64,000 nucleotides of DNA, taken from positions 434,001-498,000 of the forward strand of contig MU867083.1 of the NCBI GenBank assembly GCA_033725935.1. Direction: 5' to 3'. The translations under genes and the position numbers were made by a program. The notes below the pieces were generated by a model that was not told where the DNA came from, searched no databases, and was given only the letters and a program-made list of their open reading frames with translations. Source of the DNA: Cladorrhinum sp. PSN259. Its lineage: Eukaryota; Ascomycota; Sordariomycetes; Sordariales; Podosporaceae. The first letter of the stretch is position 1. Each line of letters opens with the position of its first letter. Positions 7,972-18,319 of the stretch are shown here, in pieces.

Positions 7972-10622
7972 TTATTTGCTTCTATGGACAGCTTTGGGTT
8001 GGCTACATGTGTAGACCGGCCACCCAACCGCCATCAGACCCGAGATGGCTGCATCCCGACCAACGCGATTTCGAACGAAGCCATCGCTGTCCTTCTTGTT
8101 GTCCGACATGATAGTTGGCCGCGGCTGCGTGGGGTCACCGCACATAATGCAAGGTAGCCCACAGTTCCCCCAAACCCAAAGGAATTTATTGAGGTGTATA
8201 CTTGCGGCCTCATCCACCAGCACAGCCCGGGTTCGGTCTTTCTTCCACTCCATTTGGCCGCCAGCGTTACTGTCCTTTCCAAACATAGCTGGGGTTGCGC
8301 AGAGGAAATCTGCAATGTCGACAACCTGGTGGAGGTACCTCGCCAGCGTCTTGAAGGCTTGTTCCTTCACGTCGGGCGATATATCCTTCATCTGGATCTT
8401 GCCCCCCATAACCTCCCCGATGCAGGCGACGCTGCGGTCACGTCGGAGCTCCTCGTAGATTTTCCGGAGCCCTGTGCTATCGTCCTCATGCATTCTGCGA
8501 TCAGGACCTTTGTGTCCGATCAGAACCAGCAGCCAAAAGGTGGGCGACAAAGGAAGGGACCATTTGGTGTGGACGCCAAGGTCCAGCGTATCCGGCCTTG
8601 CGCCATTCAGAATCCCACGCAAAGCCTTGATCTCCGTCTTCATGTTGAACACACGAACGACAAGGGGGCGACGAATGCGGTAGGGGTTCTTAGAATTAAG
8701 GCCCTGGTTGGCCTCGTCGCACGCCTCAATGGACAGGCGGTTGAGACGCACAGCAAGATTGTCGATGGCAGCGTTGGAGGGACCCGAACATAAGACCTTG
8801 CCAAAGGAGGCCTGCAATGCCAGGCCAGCGGCGGCGACCAAGCTGGTTTTGCCGAAACCGGGCGCCTAAGAATCGAGTCGAGACTTAGCAACACCCAAAG
8901 CGCGTGAAGGTGCTTGGTACTTACAGCCGCGATTGCAACCAGTCCAAGAGGGGCGCGGGACAGGTGAGATTCGACAGGCTTGCGGTCATGCTCCAGAATC
9001 TGGTTGAAGATGGCAGCCCTGTACCGGGTGTGCTTCAGCCCAGCGAGCAAGTTGACGACCCGGAGGGAGGGAACTGTCGATGTCAAGCTCAGTGACGGCA
9101 TGCCGCCTTCCAGACTGTCTAGTCGAGGCTTGACAAGGACATCGAAGAAACCGACCCCGCGGACAAGGCACCGGGGAGTGTCCAAATCGTTGCCGCCGTA
9201 ATTGTTGGTCCGGGTTGCGTCGGGCAGGAAATCGCAAGCTGCCTTGACCAAGCGTCGGCAGTCATTCAAGTCGACGTCGAACTTGACTGCGACCTTACTA
9301 GGCAGCTTGTTGTTCTTGAAGGCAAGGTTTGCCGCCGACCGATTTTTTAAGGTCATGGCTGGCAGGTCCGACTCAGCGACGGCCTTGTCTTCCTCGGGGA
9401 CCCGGACGCGGAGCACGACATCGGTCGGTGAGACTGGGTGCTGGGAGAGCTCAGCTACCTCAGAAGGATGCTGCTCAATCACACAGTCCCAAGTGTAAAC
9501 CCGATCTTGCCCACCTTCCGGTCCTTTCAACCTGAGCCTCATCTTGATGTCGCGAGTTTTGACGAGGAAGGGCCAGGCATCAACAACATCATGGAGATCT
9601 CGGAAAGATTGCATGAGAACCACGACGTAGTAGCTACGGTTGCCTGTCTTGACACAGTAGGAAGCGAAACTGTGACTGGCGATGAAATTGGAGACTTCGG
9701 CAATCCACCATGTCTCTTGGACCGCAGATTGGGCGAGAACAGCGACCCGAGAATTGTCATCGCGGAAGAAGGCCGCAGCCGGGTAAGCGTCCGCCCCCTT
9801 GAACTCGGCGACACGGAGCTGTTGGTCATACCGCTCCATGTTCCAGGTATGATCAGTGCCGTAGGGGTAGTCAAAGGGTGGAGGCATGGTGTGGGCGCCC
9901 ATGACGTCCTCCAAGTGATGCAGCTCCGGCGGGAAGGGGATGAAAATGTGGAAGACGCGCTGGGTAAGAAGGCTCAGGAACGTGACGCCCGGTGCATAGG
10001 TCATAGGCTGATCCTTGTTGACAAACTTGTCGACCTCGTCATCGTCACCGTTGGCAAAGGGCAACCCATAACCGCGGATGGTAGCATTGACACCGGGAGC
10101 AAGCCTGACGGTCAGAAGGCAGAGCTTGCCGTCCTTGGAGCCGAGACGCTGTTGGATGGCGGGAGGCGGCCTTGAGCACTCGACGGTGTACTGTCCACGG
10201 GGGAACTCGATCTGAATGATCCGATCGTTGCACTGCTCGAGGGAATGTTTATCGGCTGCATCTATTTCCATTAGCTATGTCAGAATCCAACCCTAGTGGG
10301 GATACTTAGATCGGTAGACGACACCGAACCCCGATTGGTTGTTTGTCTTCTGCTGCTTGATGGGATTCCCGAGAGGAATCGCGATCTCGATCCCATTCCA
10401 AATCTCGACCCGCCTCCTCATCTGCACCAACCGAGCCGACAGCTTGCAGTCATTCTCGATCAAAGCGGGACTGGCAGCAATGAATGCTCCGCTGCGATCG
10501 ATGCCCCCGACGAGGGCACACGGCCAAGTCTTGCCGCGTTGATTGGCAGGCATGGCCCTGGAAGGCCTGGACCTGGAACTGCTGCTCTTGCGAGCGTTGC
10601 CTTGGTTGGCTGGTTGAGACAT
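7972..10622 (-). pseudogene. UPF1-like superfamily 1 helicase, C-terminally truncated
   Basis: The main exons are 10271 down to 8925 and 8865 down to 7972, with a 59-nt intron (8866-8924). A probable first exon starts at 10622 (MSQPANQGNARKSS); its join to the next exon near 10270-10310 could not be fixed. The join at 8925/8865 creates Walker A APGFGKTS, followed by GPSNAAIDNLAVRL (motif Ia), VLVDEAAS (motif II) and CGDPTQ (motif III), the order seen in UPF1-like RNA/DNA helicases. The frame ends soon after motif III at GWPVYTCSQPK. Helicase motifs IV-VI, normally another ~250 residues, are missing, and repeat sequence follows. Helicase activity is therefore unlikely. The ~500 residues before Walker A are not a domain I recognise. 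Repeat A copies flank the gene on both sides. Confidence 0.7.
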
Positions 10623-10949
10623 TGTGGCAGGCTGTGACGGACCCTCTACGAGGACCAGCCAAGGGCAAGACACAAAACACAGCGGCGAGGGGGGAGGCAA
10701 CCGCAAAGACGAGAGGTTTCTGCTGTTGCTGCTGTTGCTGTTGCCGTCGGTGCTGTTGTTGTAGGTTGCTGTGAGAGAAGAACAACAAGGAGAGGAATGA
10801 AAATTCTGGGGGGAGGGGAAAGACCTTTTATCCTCAAAGTTCTCGGTCCCGCGGCCACCAGCGGACTTGCGAAAGATTGGATGCCTGCGTTTGCTGCCAA
10901 CAATTCGCACACCGATCTTTTGCAAAGATCGGATGCCTGTGAGTTGAAG

Positions 10950-11105
10950 GAAGTTTCCTGACTCCTTTCTACGTCTGTTCAGCTTCTGTTGATGCGTTCC
11001 TCACTTTTCTCTACGCGTATTTGGCTTCTATCAGTGCATTCTTGAGTCCTTTCTACGCCTATTCAGCTTCTATGAATGTATTCCTGACTTTTTTCTACAC
11101 AGGTT
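10950..11105 (+). repeat. repeat A, copy 2
   Basis: Three diverged copies of the 42-base unit occur here, for example cttctatgaatgtattcctg near 11069, each followed by a pyrimidine-rich ctttctacgcctatt-like end. Orientation is the same as copy 1. It lies just upstream of the helicase locus, opposite copy 1 at that gene's other end. Confidence 0.8.
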
Positions 11106-11896
11106 GGATATCCCGACCTGTATTGGCCTGTTTGTGCAGCTTAGAGTTGATACACTGGGAAGGAGCCCATGACCAGAAAGTGTTCTTGTGTTCCACTACT
11201 ACAAAGATCGGATGCCTGGGAGTGGGAAAAGGCACGGACTGGCTACTGCCGGAAGAGCAATGAACGCGCCAGTCTTATCCGCTGTCTGCCGTCAACAACA
11301 CACATATCGATCTTTGAAAGTTCCATGCATCCCATCCGTATCCACACTTTCCAGACCCGACATCACCCCGGGGCCAAGTATGAGACCGGGCACATCGAGG
11401 GAAATTGCGGATCATTAGACAAGGAGTATGGTGTGTCATTCAAGGTTTGGCAGCGGACGAAACACAAGTCACCGGCGCCCAAACGGCGGTCATCATCTGA
11501 TTTCTCGGTCTCTCGAGATTGATTCTCGGTGTATCTTTATAACATTCACTCATCACTTTCGGGCCGAATAACACGCCATCAAGTATCCACTGGCAGTCAC
11601 TGTGCCGTCCCTATGGAGATGAAGGGATCGAATCATTGTCCAGTCGCGATCTCCTTGGTGTTGGGATTGCAGGGCCACGTCAAAGCGCTGGAGTAGAAGA
11701 ACAAGAAGACATTCTTATCATGGGTTCTTTCTTAGTGTATCATCCGTCTGCCGGTCAGGAGTTGAATGATCAGCCCAGTTCCATGATGAAATCATTCGAA
11801 TGAGAGCGGGGAGGGAGACGGGCGGACGATGGATGTGTGTCTCGTTGAGTGACCTTTTGCTGATCTTGGCTGTTGAACCATGGTTTATGTTTAATT

Positions 11897-12155
11897 CAGA
11901 GCGTTTATCGGGCATAACCGGAAGAGAAAAAAAAAACCCCCGAACAATTATACATCACACTACTCCAACAATGCATGTCACATGATTACCACATGACTGG
12001 CTCGATTGACTATCTGCCACGACTCGGCCGCAGGCGCCACGACGACGCCAACAACCAAGATCTCTAAATAGATGCCTTCAACGGTTGCCAGATGTGGTGA
12101 TAAGGCCAGCTGGTAGCGCATTTGCCCTGGCCGCACACAACCAAGAAACCACACT
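11897..12155. repeat. repeat B, copy 2 (about 260 bp)
   Basis: The copy begins gagcgtttatcgggcataac, then an A-run and C-run, an AT-rich part, and a conserved core: cgcaggcgccacgacgacg, then aaccaagatct, then gccagatgtggtgataaggc. The same order occurs at 14596, 24258 and 56587. A five-base stem, gttat/ataac, frames the cgggc near the left end. Confidence 0.85.
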
Positions 12156-12350
12156 AGGCAAACCGTCCACCTTAAATACGTCTTTCTATCCATCTTCTTC
12201 CCACCCGTCTTCTTCCCTCAACAACAAACACACTTGAACCTCCGGGCAGGCAAGTCGAGAGAGACCCGTACCAGTAAGTCCTGCTTCTGTGTTCGTGAGA
12301 GGGCTTGTCCCCGTGCCAGCTAACAGAACCCTACCTTGCAGTCTGAACCA

Positions 12351-14071
12351 ATGTCAAGCAATGAGATGCCTCCCAAGAAGCAGGACTATGGCCGTGGTGG
12401 CATGGCCACTCTCATAGCGTGGATCAAACAGGCCTTTCCATATCGACGCCGAGAACTCGTAACAGAGGACAAAGCCGATGCAGCTAAGGCAAAGGACATG
12501 GCGGAACAAGTGGATAAAGCGGACGTAGCCGATTTAGCCGGCACAGATAGCGCAGTTGAGGAGACACCCTCCCTGAATGATATACAGCGGGCGACGGATG
12601 TGCTAGTAGCCGACAAGGCAGCCGGTAGGGGCAAGCTGCCGCCTCAGTTTGCTGTCAGCGCCGGGGGACGAGTCGACGCTGGTCAACAAGTTGAAAAGGA
12701 CAATGAACACCACTACCGTTACTCTGGGCAAATGCCCCTCGGCCTGCAAGAACTGGAGAGCGCCGGGATAGACCCCTTAGTAGCGGCCAATATGCACAAC
12801 ATAAACCACAGCCCCATCTACCGATTGCCGGATGAGCTTCTGCTTCAGGTTCTTCGCTGCCTGGGAGATGATCCGCTTACCGTGCTCTGCCTCCGGCGTG
12901 TGGCAAGAAGGCTCCGGCGGATTATCGACGACCCGGAAATTTGGAATCTCATACCACGTGTCAAATACCTTGACCGGATGTCCGGTCAAATTGTCGAGCA
13001 GGCGCACTGGTTTCCGAAAGACCTGAGGGAAGAACTTTGGCGTCGAATCCAAAAAGATGGAACGTGCGACAAATGCCGCATGCTCCGGCCCGGTGCTCCC
13101 AACAGCCCGGACGCTGGCTGGCTTCAACACCCTCGCGAGTGCCCAGCCGTGTCAAGGTTTCCTCTCGGTCTCCACTGCGATGGCTGCAGCAGCGGTGGCG
13201 ATGATGCCCATCCGTGCCTAGGCCGCCATGGTGCCGTTCGTCTCTGCGAGCACGTCAAGATTTCGTGAGCCGACATGGAACCCTACCTATCCGAGTGGCA
13301 GCAGCAGGAAGATTCCCACGACGGCCAAGCCTGCCTCGACGGCTTCAGCGTCGAGTGCAGCGACCTCAGCCACGACACACGCTGCAGCGCCGAGGACGCT
13401 CCAACCTGGCCCCGGGCCAGCCTCGAGGCCGAAATGAACCTGCATCAGACAACGGAGTGGGTGGCGGTCTTGGTTTTGCAGTGGCAGCCACATAGCGGTT
13501 CCGACGTCTTTTCTCTCACCCCGGAAAGGCGGGCGCCCGCATCGGAAATGAGGACGCTGTTCCAGAGGCATCGACAAGGCGCAGCCGATATCATTTTCCC
13601 CTCGTTCTCCCAACTTCCATTCCCCGAGATGGCATGCTTCGCGGATACCGAATGTCAGTGCCTGCACTACGAGGCAGGGGGCAACCTGAGGTTGAGTGCT
13701 GCCGCCCCATCCAAGCCAACACAAAGAACCTTGTTTTCTGGCAGGCCTTGGGACTTTGAAAGTCATAAAGATGCTGGTCACATCCAGACCAGACTTCACG
13801 GAAGGTATAACACTTGCGAGAATGTATTTATCATCAGCCATTTTCCTGGTGCAAGTGACTCCCTTTGTCTAATCACAGGGTACTCGCGGCATATTACAGT
13901 CTGTACAAGGGTGAACCGTGGCACCGTCGTGGCCGTCACTCCCGGACAGGACTGGTATCACGCCGTTGACCCCGACTTATCCCCATCACAAAGGTCGCCG
14001 AAAATACCGTGCAGAGACAAGAGCTGTATCAATTATTATCGAAGTCCGACATCTTTTGCATGCCGAGCTAA
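12351..14071 (+). pseudogene. F-box protein pseudogene (two in-frame TGA codons)
   Basis: The reading frame starts at 12351 (MSSNEMPPKKQ) after a probable 5'-UTR intron. The F-box is at about residues 155-195: IYRLPDELLLQVLRCLGDDP and CLRRVARRLRRII. A cysteine-rich segment follows (CDKCRMLRPG, GLHCDGCSS). The frame is broken by TGA at 13266-13268, inside CEHVKIS-stop-ADMEPYL, and continues in the same frame. A likely intron (13805-13878) leads to VLAAYYSLYKGEPWHRRGR. A second TGA at 13967-13969 interrupts the tail, which then stays open to 14071. Related fungal F-box proteins usually have tryptophan at the first stop, so TGG-to-TGA is likely there. Both stops fit C-to-T/G-to-A transitions. 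F-box proteins are SCF ubiquitin-ligase substrate adaptors; this copy is probably non-functional. Confidence 0.75.
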
Positions 14072-14334
14072 CCCATCTCCGTATTGATATTAAGTCTAAG
14101 TAGTGGTATTCGTCCGAAAACTCAAATATACATGTCTGGCGGGGAGTGTCACTTGCAAGAAGTCCTTGATTTCGAAGGCTTTGAAACAGTCCGAGCCAAC
14201 TGTCCAGAATCCAACCACTTCCTAGCGACTGCCAGCGAGACTGTCAACGAGGACACGCCTGCCTCGCCTGCCACAGAGAGTCTTCTTGGGAAAGCCCTGG
14301 CCTGGTGCGTGTGGGTTTGGTACAATCTAATTCT

Positions 14335-14545
14335 TAAATGTTTGTTAGCGCGGTACACGCCCAAATTCATACTTTCCTACATATGCCTAATTTCATTTGT
14401 TTATACGCCCTATTCAGCTTCGATTCATACACTCCTGACTTCTTTTCTACGCCTATTAAGCTTCTATCAATGCATCCCTGATTTCTTTTTAACGCCTGGC
14501 CCTATTTGGCTTTTATTAATGCATTCCCAACTCCCTTTTTTACGG
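14335..14545 (+). repeat. repeat A, copy 3
   Basis: The leader gcggtacacgcccaaattca is followed by cactttcctac-like sequence and three decayed 42-base units (for example cttctatcaatgcatccctg near 14461). The same leader, gcggtacacgccc, opens copy 4 near 40338, so repeat A is a defined element with a leader plus an array. Confidence 0.8.
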
Positions 14546-14595
14546 ATGCCACGACGGTTGGCAAATTTCTAACAGTTGTATTATTATGGTATAGG

Positions 14596-14870
14596 TCGGA
14601 GCGTTATCGGGCAGAACCGAAAAAAAAAAAGAAACCCCCCCCCCCCCCGAACAATTATATGAATAATAATTATACAACACACTAATCCGACATGGCTCGA
14701 TTGACAAGCCACCTATCTGCCACGACTCGGTCGCAGGCGCCACGACGACGCCCACAACCAAGATCTCGCGAGACCTTCAACGGTCGCCAGATGTGGTGAT
14801 AAGGCCAACTGCCAGCATGTGGTCGACCGACGCAGTTCGGATACCTACATTTGCAGTTGGCCGGCTCATT
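14596..14870. repeat. repeat B, copy 3
   Basis: It starts cggagcgttatcgggcagaa, runs through poly-A and a 14-base C tract (about 14635-14648), then the conserved core with cgcaggcgccacgacgacg and cgccagatgtggtgataagg. It is preceded by tggtataggt, which also precedes copy 4 at 24258. Confidence 0.85.
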
Positions 14871-15257
14871 AGAATTGCCCAGTAAGAATCTCACCTTGAC
14901 AAACAGAACAAATCTAAAATTTGTTGATTTTGAATTGACGGGATGTAAAATCCCGCAGCCGTGGGATTGGTGATTAGGTGAAAGAAACATCTCAGATTTA
15001 CACTGTGTCGAAGCGATGCTAGTGTTTCGACTGTAACTTTAATCATTTAAAGAATCAAGTCAAAATAACATCGATTAGTCGATTCCATCTCTCGGGGCCA
15101 GACATTAACTTATCCCATTGCGATTCGATTTAAAAAAAAAAATGAAAAATTTCAAAGAAAACAATCTCAATACTGGAATTTACAGTACATGTACCACACC
15201 ATTTGGCCACAAATACAGCACCACCCTATACGTATGTAACATCACGCCACATGCCAA

Positions 15258-16014
15258 CTAAAAATCAAAGTCATAATACCCAATCCCCCTTATTCCTTGA
15301 CCAGCTTGGCACTTCCCCAACCTGCACCCCTCACACAACTCCCGCTCGTGTTCCGGGCCCTCTTTCCCATCATGAGGCGGCGTCTCCACAGGAACCCGCT
15401 CCCATACCTTGATACGAAAGACCACCCGATCGAGGTAAGACTCCTCGTCCAGCTCGAGAATACCCAGCTTCTCACACTTTTTGCACTTTTGGTTGTAGAC
15501 TGAAGCGTTGTAGGCCTTCTTTTGACTCCCAGCCTTGCCGACATAGAACTGCCGGATGGTTATGGCTACCTTTTTGCTGCTCCTGTTTTTTTTACCACGG
15601 CAAATTGTGAGAATGGATTTTTCTCCTATCGTTGATACTAAGGGTGTATGGCAACAGGGAATGGAAAGGGGGGCGGCTGGAATGCTTCACGTACCATCGT
15701 CCTCCACATCCGCCGGTAGTGCACCGAAACTTGCCCATCACGTGGGTATTCTTAAACTGAGTCGTATTGAGGTCCTCGCCGGTCGGGTGGAAGGCGTACT
15801 GAGCAGATACTCCGTCCTCGATCAGCCGGTCGGTGATTCTCTGGTGCAGATCTGGAAACATAAAGAACGAGGGGCGTGGCTTCGGTTTGCCGCCGTTGCC
15901 TTTTCCCTTCCCTTTCCCCTTCCCTTTCCCTTTTCCTTTTCCTTGTGTGCTGTTGTTGCCTTGTGTGTTGTTGTTATTTTTGCCATTGCCAGCGCCGTCC
16001 ACTACGGTCGCCAT
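15258..16014 (-). CDS. 3CxxC-type zinc-binding domain protein
   Basis: Two exons, 15695-16014 and 15582 down to 15258, with a 112-nt intron (15583-15694; donor GTACGT, acceptor AACAG). The product is 214 aa. The start at 16014 gives MATVVDGAGNGK. An N-terminal Asn/Gln/Gly-rich stretch and a run of about seven Gly-Lys dipeptides come first. The zinc-binding domain follows: FRCTTGGCGGRW, then across the splice SSKKVAITIRQFY, CKKCEKLG, RVVFRIKVWERV and finally CEGCRLGKC. This order matches the fungal 3CxxC family (PF13695 as I recall it). The biological role of these proteins is not established. It lies inside the repeat-rich block but is intact. Confidence 0.85.
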
Positions 16015-16550
16015 GATGCTGGGATATCTGGTGCAGATTCGACAGGAGATCAAGTTTGATTGTTTCGAGATACCAAGCATAAAGAGGGTGGGTGGGACAG
16101 TCTTTAAGCACAAGTCTGGCTGGTATTGGCGATCATCATATCTGGAAGCGAGACCATCTGGCTACGTGCATCTCTCGATATTGCTACCCCTCACTGACCA
16201 TGGACAGACAGCCAGACTACGCTAGATTCGAGCCGAAAAGCATGAATCCGATTCCGCGGGTGATTGTTGTCCAACCAGGAGCGTGGGGTGGGAGGCACAC
16301 CGGGGCCGGTGGTAGGCCTCAGTGCATCAAGTGTGTCAGTCGGTTGGATGCAATCCATGCATGCTGAACATAAATCAACTGAACACAGCTGGCAGCAAAC
16401 AAGGCCCGTGTATTCCTTATGGGGCTACCGATCATGGCAGGTGGTTTTGTTGGACAACCGGATCCCAGCGCGGAGGTGAATGCCTACTGTAATTAGAAGC
16501 CTCGCCAGAAGGAAATTAAAAGAAATTACGCCAAACAGTCATCACCACAA
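16015..16550. other. intergenic, contains repeat C copy 2
   Basis: Upstream region of the 3CxxC gene. It carries repeat C copy 2 (16120-16376) and otherwise unassigned sequence up to the 3' end of the AlkB-like gene. Confidence 0.5.
16120..16376. repeat. repeat C, copy 2
   Basis: The first block (gctggtattggcgatcatca and gcgagaccatctggct) and the last block (ggttggatgcaatccatgca, then gctgaacata) match 7846-7965 in order. About 160 bases lie between them that copy 1 lacks, so one copy gained or the other lost an internal segment. Confidence 0.65.
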
Positions 16551-17472
16551 TCAATTCCCCTCAACGCTGCCTTCCTCCGCCCTCCTCCTTGCCTCCTCCT
16601 GTTCCTCTCTAATCCTAGCATCACAAACCCCGGGATAAGAACAATGACATCCAATCTCTTCCTTCCTCCTCACGCTCCGCATCGTAACCGAGTACCTTCC
16701 CTCTCTCAAAACCACCTTCCCGTCGACAATGTCAGTTTTCCGAGGTTTGATACCGTGCGTGTATCCATAACGAGATGGCCCTGTCATGACGAGAAGAGAT
16801 CTCGCAGGAAGCATTATCTCGAATGGTTTTTCTTCCTTCTCTTCCTCTTCCCCAGGCGAATTAACCATAATGTTGTTGCCTGGGGGGGTCTCTGAATTAC
16901 CAGCTGCGGCACCTGTCAGAGACCGTTTCGGCATTCTGATCCTCCTCGCCTCCTCCTTCCCTGCTTTCTTGAACGCCATCCCGACCCCGCTTCCAAAAGA
17001 CAGCGAGTAAAGCGCCTCGCCGAACATGGAGTGGGTGTCGACGTGCGGTGGGATTCCACTGCCGGGGGGATAGTACTGCACCGTGAACTGATCTGGTGCG
17101 CCTCCCTTTTCCGGATACACTGGAACCCGCGGGAGCCACGACGTTATGTAGTCAGGTACAGGAGTGATTTGTGATGTGGTGCCGAAGGTGGTGTCTAATT
17201 AAATGTCAGGTGATAATCATCCATGCGGGATTTAATGGCGGGAGTGGCGTACAATCAAAGTGATGGCCATGATGTTGACTTATCCTCCTTTTGAGATTCG
17301 GTTCAAGGTGGCATGGTGAGAGGGAGTGAAAGCCAGCGATGAGCGCGGCTTCTTCTTCTGGCGTGATGAACTCGTTGATGAGGGTTAATCCGAGATCCGG
17401 CCAACAGATAATGTCTGGTGTTTCAGGGTCGATTTTTGGTTCGGGTGCTGGCTGTAATTGCTGAAGTGCCAT
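16551..17472 (-). CDS. AlkB-like 2-oxoglutarate/Fe(II) dioxygenase
   Basis: Two exons, 17253-17472 and 17194 down to 16551, with a 58-nt intron (17195-17252). The product is 287 aa. The join yields HHFDYTTFGTTSQITPVPDY. The catalytic core has FTVQYYPPGSGIPPHVDTH, with the HxD iron ligands in HVD. Later come the distal-histidine segment YGYTHGIKPRK and the co-substrate arginines in GRYSVTMRSVRR. An Asp/Glu- and Lys-rich insertion (GEEEEKEEKPFE) and an acidic, charged C-terminal tail are present. The layout resembles the oxygenase domain of ALKBH8/AlkB-type proteins, which demethylate or hydroxylate nucleic acids; substrate not determinable here. An internal CxC pair (GCHCSYPGVC) near the C-terminus is a feature of fungal members. 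Confidence 0.88.
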
Positions 17473-18319
17473 GTTGCGGACCAGGTCGGAACTGCGGTAA
17501 CTACTTCGAAAGTTACAAACGGAAATTTTCAACTTGCGGCTTTGAGACACAGCGAGGTAAGAAAGGTGGGTCACCTGTAGTCTGCTTATGGACAAAAAAG
17601 CACCCACTCTAACCCCAACCCTCTGGAGATGGAAAATACAATGTGATCAGTAACATAGGTCGTAATACTTTTAAAAAGTTGAGAGATCTATCCTTACTCC
17701 TGAAACTAAAGTATGGCCAAGGTGCCACGGTCAAAGGAGGTATGTATCCAGCAAGACGAGAATGGATGAATGGTTGTGAAGTGAGATTTTTAGTATCCAA
17801 CCTGCGTGGCAACAGACTCTCTAAACCAGGCCGCCGCATCCCTGAGGCGCCCAGGGACACCGGACCCTGAGCGGAGAGAGCGGCCATTGGCCCAACGTTT
17901 TTATATAGCTCCTAGTTGCAATTGCAACAAATCGTCCAGTACAATACATCACCATTCCGGACCACTGCGTGGCCGTTTATTATAAGGTACACTGCGGTCT
18001 TGCAGTAAACATCCTGACCAATCCTCGGAGGCTTTTGCATCGTCCTTAATAAGACTGCCTCCCTTTTCACCTGATGGCCAGGTATTCCCTCCTTGTTGAT
18101 CGAAGACATCTTTCACCTTGCTGTCATCCATAATCGTCTGAAGGGAATGAACGTCAGTCATTAGCCGCGGGATGCTGGTTTTGCCTTAGCTCGTGTCCTC
18201 TATCCCTGAAGCGTGTAAATTAAGAAGATGAGATTACTCACTCTACTTGGTAATGAATACCACAGAACTAGTCACGATTTGTTTTGTGCTCTGATAACCT
18301 TCTTGATATGCCTTGACGT
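17473..18319. other. intergenic, no gene assigned
   Basis: The region holds the promoter of the AlkB-like gene and the 3' flank of the C2H2 regulator. Short minus-strand open frames occur at 17609-17887 and 17949-18161, but neither shows a recognisable domain, a convincing start or splice partners. Confidence 0.4.

Larger units (their letters stand above)
10623..12350. other. gene-free accessory stretch with repeats A and B
   Basis: This stretch holds repeat A copy 2 (10950-11105), repeat B copy 2 (11897-12155) and unassigned sequence. The phrase gatcggatgcctg occurs at about 10926 and again at 11206. The leader of the F-box locus probably lies at 12180-12350, with a likely 5'-UTR intron from about 12272 to 12341 (donor gtaagt, acceptor ttgcag). 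No other gene is supported. Confidence 0.5.
14072..15257. other. gene-free stretch with repeats A and B side by side
   Basis: After the F-box pseudogene come repeat A copy 3 and, about 50 bases on, repeat B copy 3. The remaining ~390 bases to the 3CxxC gene are AT-rich, and no gene was recognised in them. Confidence 0.5.

Noticed and set aside
7612..8157. 181-codon open frame with a repeated ASINAFLTSFY-type peptide
   Set aside because: It reads through repeat A, then repeat C and antisense to the helicase. The 42-base period keeps the frame open without any sign of a start context or domain.
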